From Candidatus Aegiribacteria sp. (GTDB lineage Bacteria; Fermentibacterota; Fermentibacteria; Fermentibacterales; JCC-6): a stretch of 16,671 nt of DNA. The notes under the pieces were generated by a model that saw only the letters and a program-made list of their open reading frames with translations, ran no database searches and had not been told where the DNA came from. The position numbers and the translations under genes were made by a program. Positions 14,509 to 16,671 of the stretch are shown here, one piece after another (within the stretch, counting starts at the first letter, position 1; each line of letters begins with the position of its first letter). Location of the stretch: contig DAOWJX010000120.1 in assembly GCA_030640155.1 (NCBI GenBank), positions 1 through 16,671 on the forward strand, read 5' to 3'.

Positions 14509-15627
14509 TCAGTCCTGCTTCCTGACAGGAAGAGATCTGTACACATCCATTGTTTCATCGGCTGCCTTCCGCCAGCTGAATTCACCTGCCCTTTTCAACC
14601 CTTTTTCAGAGAACTCTTCCCTTCTAATACTATCCAGTGCCAGCATTCTGATTGCTTCAGCGATACTGTTCTTCGAAAGAGGATCAACCAGAAGAGCAGC
14701 TTTACCCGCTATTTCGGGCATCGATGAGACACTCGACGTTATTACAGGTGTACCACAAGCCATCGATTCAAGAACAGGAAGACCAAATCCCTCGTAAAGA
14801 GAAGGGTAAACGAAAAATTCGGCCATTGAAAGAAGGGCCTGTACATCCACACTGTCTATATGTCCCGTCAGAAATACTTTTCCCTCCGTCACGCCTTTTT
14901 GCAGTTTCTCGAAAATGGGTTCTGTTTTCCAGCCGGTACCACCTGAAATGACCAGAGACTGTGGAATCGAATCAGCCATACCATAAAAAGCATCCAGCAG
15001 ACCGGTGAGGTTTTTTCGCGGTTCAAGAGTACCAAGAAAAAGAAAGAACCGCTCCGGAAGAGAAAACTTTTTACGGATCTCTTCCAGTATGGATTTATCC
15101 CTGATCGGTGTGTACTCCGGAGGATGAGCCTCATGAATAACAGTGGTTTTTTCAGAAGCGCCAGGGAAATTTGCTTCCAGTTCTTTCGCGGTGAATTCGG
15201 AAACCGCTATTATTCTTGATGCCTTCTTCACAAAAAGCGGATACATGAGATTAACAAGATGAGCTTTCCCTGTATGAAGCTCTGGATAAAGATATCCGGA
15301 AAGGTCATGAACTGTAAGGACGCCTGGAACAGGAAGCACCATGGGGAGCCGATAATACAGCCCGTGAAAAAGATCGATTCTGTCCTTCTTCAGCCGAAGC
15401 GGCAAGGCAAGCTGGAACCATAGCTGGAATCGGGGAGATGGCCTGCTCAGAACAATTGTTGTGAAATTTCCCGGTAATCTCATATCAAATGGAATTGGAC
15501 GGTTTGTGTAAAGGAAGTATTCATTCTCGCTATCGATGGACGCAAGCCCTTTGAGCAGCCTCAGAATATAATTTGGTATTCCGGACATCTCCCAGATAAG
15601 CGGTGAGATTTCCATTCCTATCCGCAT
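14509..15627 (-). CDS. GT4-family glycosyltransferase
   Basis: This 372-residue GT-B glycosyltransferase is predicted to be cytosolic or membrane-peripheral. It has the GT4 landmarks VSEFTAKEL (about 142-150), FLGTLEPRKNLTGLLDAF (about 197-214), VISGGTGW, and the EX7E donor-binding motif EGFGLPVLE (Glu279 and Glu287), followed by SMACGTPVITS. It probably adds a hexose-type sugar from a nucleotide donor to a polysaccharide precursor. The start is ATG 15627 with GGAGG 9 nt upstream. It is the first gene of a minus-strand pair with the murJ-like flippase and is divergent from another GT4 gene. Its stop abuts the 44-bp repeat array. A short palindrome (14518-14532) lies in its last codons. Confidence 0.9.
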   Translation of the reverse strand: MRIGMEISPLIWEMSGIPNYILRLLKGLASIDSENEYFLYTNRPIPFDMRLPGNFTTIVLSRPSPRFQLWFQLALPLRLKKDRIDLFHGLYYRLPMVLPVPGVLTVHDLSGYLYPELHTGKAHLVNLMYPLFVKKASRIIAVSEFTAKELEANFPGASEKTTVIHEAHPPEYTPIRDKSILEEIRKKFSLPERFFLFLGTLEPRKNLTGLLDAFYGMADSIPQSLVISGGTGWKTEPIFEKLQKGVTEGKVFLTGHIDSVDVQALLSMAEFFVYPSLYEGFGLPVLESMACGTPVITSSVSSMPEIAGKAALLVDPLSKNSIAEAIRMLALDSIRREEFSEKGLKRAGEFSWRKAADETMDVYRSLPVRKQD

Positions 15628-15712
15628 ATCATTTTTCCTCCTCCAGAAATCCCATCCTTCTGCCGCGCATAGGTGAATTTACTCCTCTTCCTGGTAAATG
15701 ACCACACGGTAT

Positions 15713-15742
15713 ATGATATTCCTTCGATGAATGGATAACCAA
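15713..15742 (-). promoter_or_regulatory. Candidate promoter for the GT4-murJ pair
   Basis: On the minus strand, TTGGTT (15742-15737, 3/6) is followed by 18 bp and TATCAT (15718-15713, 5/6). It lies about 85 nt before ATG 15627, in the 125-bp gap between divergent glycosyltransferase genes. The -35 is weak. I could not find a convincing promoter for the rightward gene in the same gap. Confidence 0.35.
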
Positions 15743-15752
15743 GGGGGCCTGC

Positions 15753-16671
15753 ATGCTTTCAATCGGATTCTTCCATAACCTGCCCACCGGCGGGGCTGTG
15801 CGGATCGCCGGCCAGCATATATTCAACCTCAGGAACAGATTCAAATGGTCAATCCACTGTCCTGAAGGGTCAGCCGCTCTTAGTCCCGATGCCGGAGTAC
15901 CACTGTATATTCATCCTTTTCCGGAGGGCAGAAGCATGAGCCCGCAGGGGAAAATTATAGCACCTTTTCTACTATGGAAAAAGTTGTCCGCCTTAACCAA
16001 TCTTTGCTCTTCCGTGGCGGGACAGATGGACAGGGATGAAGTAGATGCAGTTTTCTCCTGCTCATCAATGGTTGTCTCTGCCCCTCCACTTCTTTTTCAG
16101 GTGTCTTCTCCAACCATCTACATGTGTCATGAATATCCCAGAAGCCTTTACGAGAAAAACCTTTCCAAAACCAGAAGCAGGCTGACGGATCTTCTGATTC
16201 TCCCTGTTCTCCGCAGGGAGAAACGGATGGACTTGAAAGCAGCCAGGTCCGCGGATATTCTCATTGCAAATTCGTCTTTCATGAGTCCCAGAATCGCATC
16301 CATCTACGGAAGGGAACCTGTTACTGTCCGTCCGGGAATCAATACCGAACTTTTCTCTCCCGGAGACCAACGAGGGAAAGGTTCCTTTCTTCTTTCCGTT
16401 GGAGCTCTATCCCCTTTCAAGGGTCATCACCTTTTAATAGAAGCATTAAGAAAAGTACCAGGGAATGACTATCACGAACTTATTGTGGTCGCCGACAGAA
16501 GAACCGGTAGATATGCTGAGAGACTCGTGGCACTTGCGCGAAGGAGCCGTGTTAATCTGCGCATTCTTCACGGAATTCCGGACAGGGAACTCATCGGACT
16601 GTACAGAAACGCAATCGCCGTCATCTGCGCAGCTCAGGACGAACCCTATGGATTGGTGCCGATTGAAGCCA
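15753..16671 (+). CDS. GT4-family glycosyltransferase (C-terminus beyond window)
   Basis: I translated this frame directly from ATG 15753. It is open for 306 codons to the window edge and so is truncated on the right. AGGGGG about 6 nt upstream is a fair ribosome binding site. The N-terminus MLSIGFFHNLPTGGAVR has the GGA-R turn of GT-B enzymes. Further on come YMCHEYPRSLYE, ADILIANSSFMSPRIASIYG, then VRPGINTELFSPG and LLSVGALSPFKGHHLLIEAL, the typical start of the second Rossmann domain. The EX7E motif EPYGLVPIE (Glu297 and Glu305) lies at the very end. Only the final helix and tail should be missing. It is divergent from the other GT4 gene and probably belongs to the same surface-glycan locus, extending to the right. 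Confidence 0.88.
   Translation, partial: MLSIGFFHNLPTGGAVRIAGQHIFNLRNRFKWSIHCPEGSAALSPDAGVPLYIHPFPEGRSMSPQGKIIAPFLLWKKLSALTNLCSSVAGQMDRDEVDAVFSCSSMVVSAPPLLFQVSSPTIYMCHEYPRSLYEKNLSKTRSRLTDLLILPVLRREKRMDLKAARSADILIANSSFMSPRIASIYGREPVTVRPGINTELFSPGDQRGKGSFLLSVGALSPFKGHHLLIEALRKVPGNDYHELIVVADRRTGRYAERLVALARRSRVNLRILHGIPDRELIGLYRNAIAVICAAQDEPYGLVPIEA

Noticed and set aside
14518..14532. Palindrome CTTCCTG-A-CAGGAAG as a terminator
   Set aside because: It lies within the last codons of the GT4 gene and is not followed by a U-tract. It may be incidental or part of the repeat region's structure.
14134..14727. Plus-strand open frame of 197 codons across the repeat array
   Set aside because: It is antisense to the murJ-like and GT4 genes. 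It only looks repetitive because it reads the 44-bp units, whose period is not a multiple of three, so each unit is read in a different frame.
15629..15670. Possible 13-codon leader peptide upstream of the GT4 gene
   Set aside because: It has no ribosome binding site and no attenuator-like structure, and its stop simply falls in the GT4 ribosome binding region.

Overview
The window is about 16.7 kb of bacterial chromosome with moderate GC, tightly packed genes and several stop/start overlaps. I see no phage, plasmid, CRISPR, rRNA or tRNA genes. The best guess is an uncultured Gram-negative lineage of the FCB/'candidate phylum' type, for example Fermentibacteria or a similar group. The reasons are the partial secreted protein at the left edge (signal peptide followed by a Trp-rich WSGGPG start), a very long GreA with an extra N-terminal region, an O-antigen-ligase-type membrane protein, and a Tat substrate. 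This placement is an inference from style; no marker gene in the window fixes the phylum.

Left block (1-5390, all minus strand). A truncated exported protein with its own sigma70-like promoter occupies the edge. Next comes a three-gene operon transcribed from about 5220 leftwards: two ABC exporter half-transporters that look like an asymmetric heterodimer, then a PflX-type radical SAM protein whose GTG start overlaps the stop of the second exporter gene. A TTGACA-N17-ATTAAT promoter lies upstream, in a roughly 300-bp gap that also carries a pair of REP-like direct repeats.

Middle block (5383-7839, minus strand). Three overlapping genes encode a Tat-exported protein of unknown function, a HAD-IB phosphatase and a MnmA/ThiI-like PP-loop ATPase. 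The last gene ends inside one of the REP-like repeats.

Right-centre block (7916-12784, plus strand). This operon is divergent from the middle block. It contains a 700-residue GreA-type transcript cleavage/elongation factor, a small cysteine-rich (zinc-ribbon-like) protein, a Wzy/WaaL-type O-antigen polymerase/ligase and a glycosyltransferase. The spacings are 6 bp, -17 bp and -4 bp.

Right block (12777-16671). A minus-strand pair, a GT4 glycosyltransferase followed by a MurJ-family flippase, is separated by a 145-bp spacer filled with three tandem 44-bp units, each foldable into two hairpins. A further GT4 glycosyltransferase starts divergently at 15753 and runs off the window. The three glycosyltransferases, the flippase and the polymerase/ligase suggest the edge of a surface-polysaccharide locus. 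The most unusual items are the double-hairpin tandem repeat, the GreA fusion heading a glycan operon, and the radical SAM protein coupled to an asymmetric exporter.
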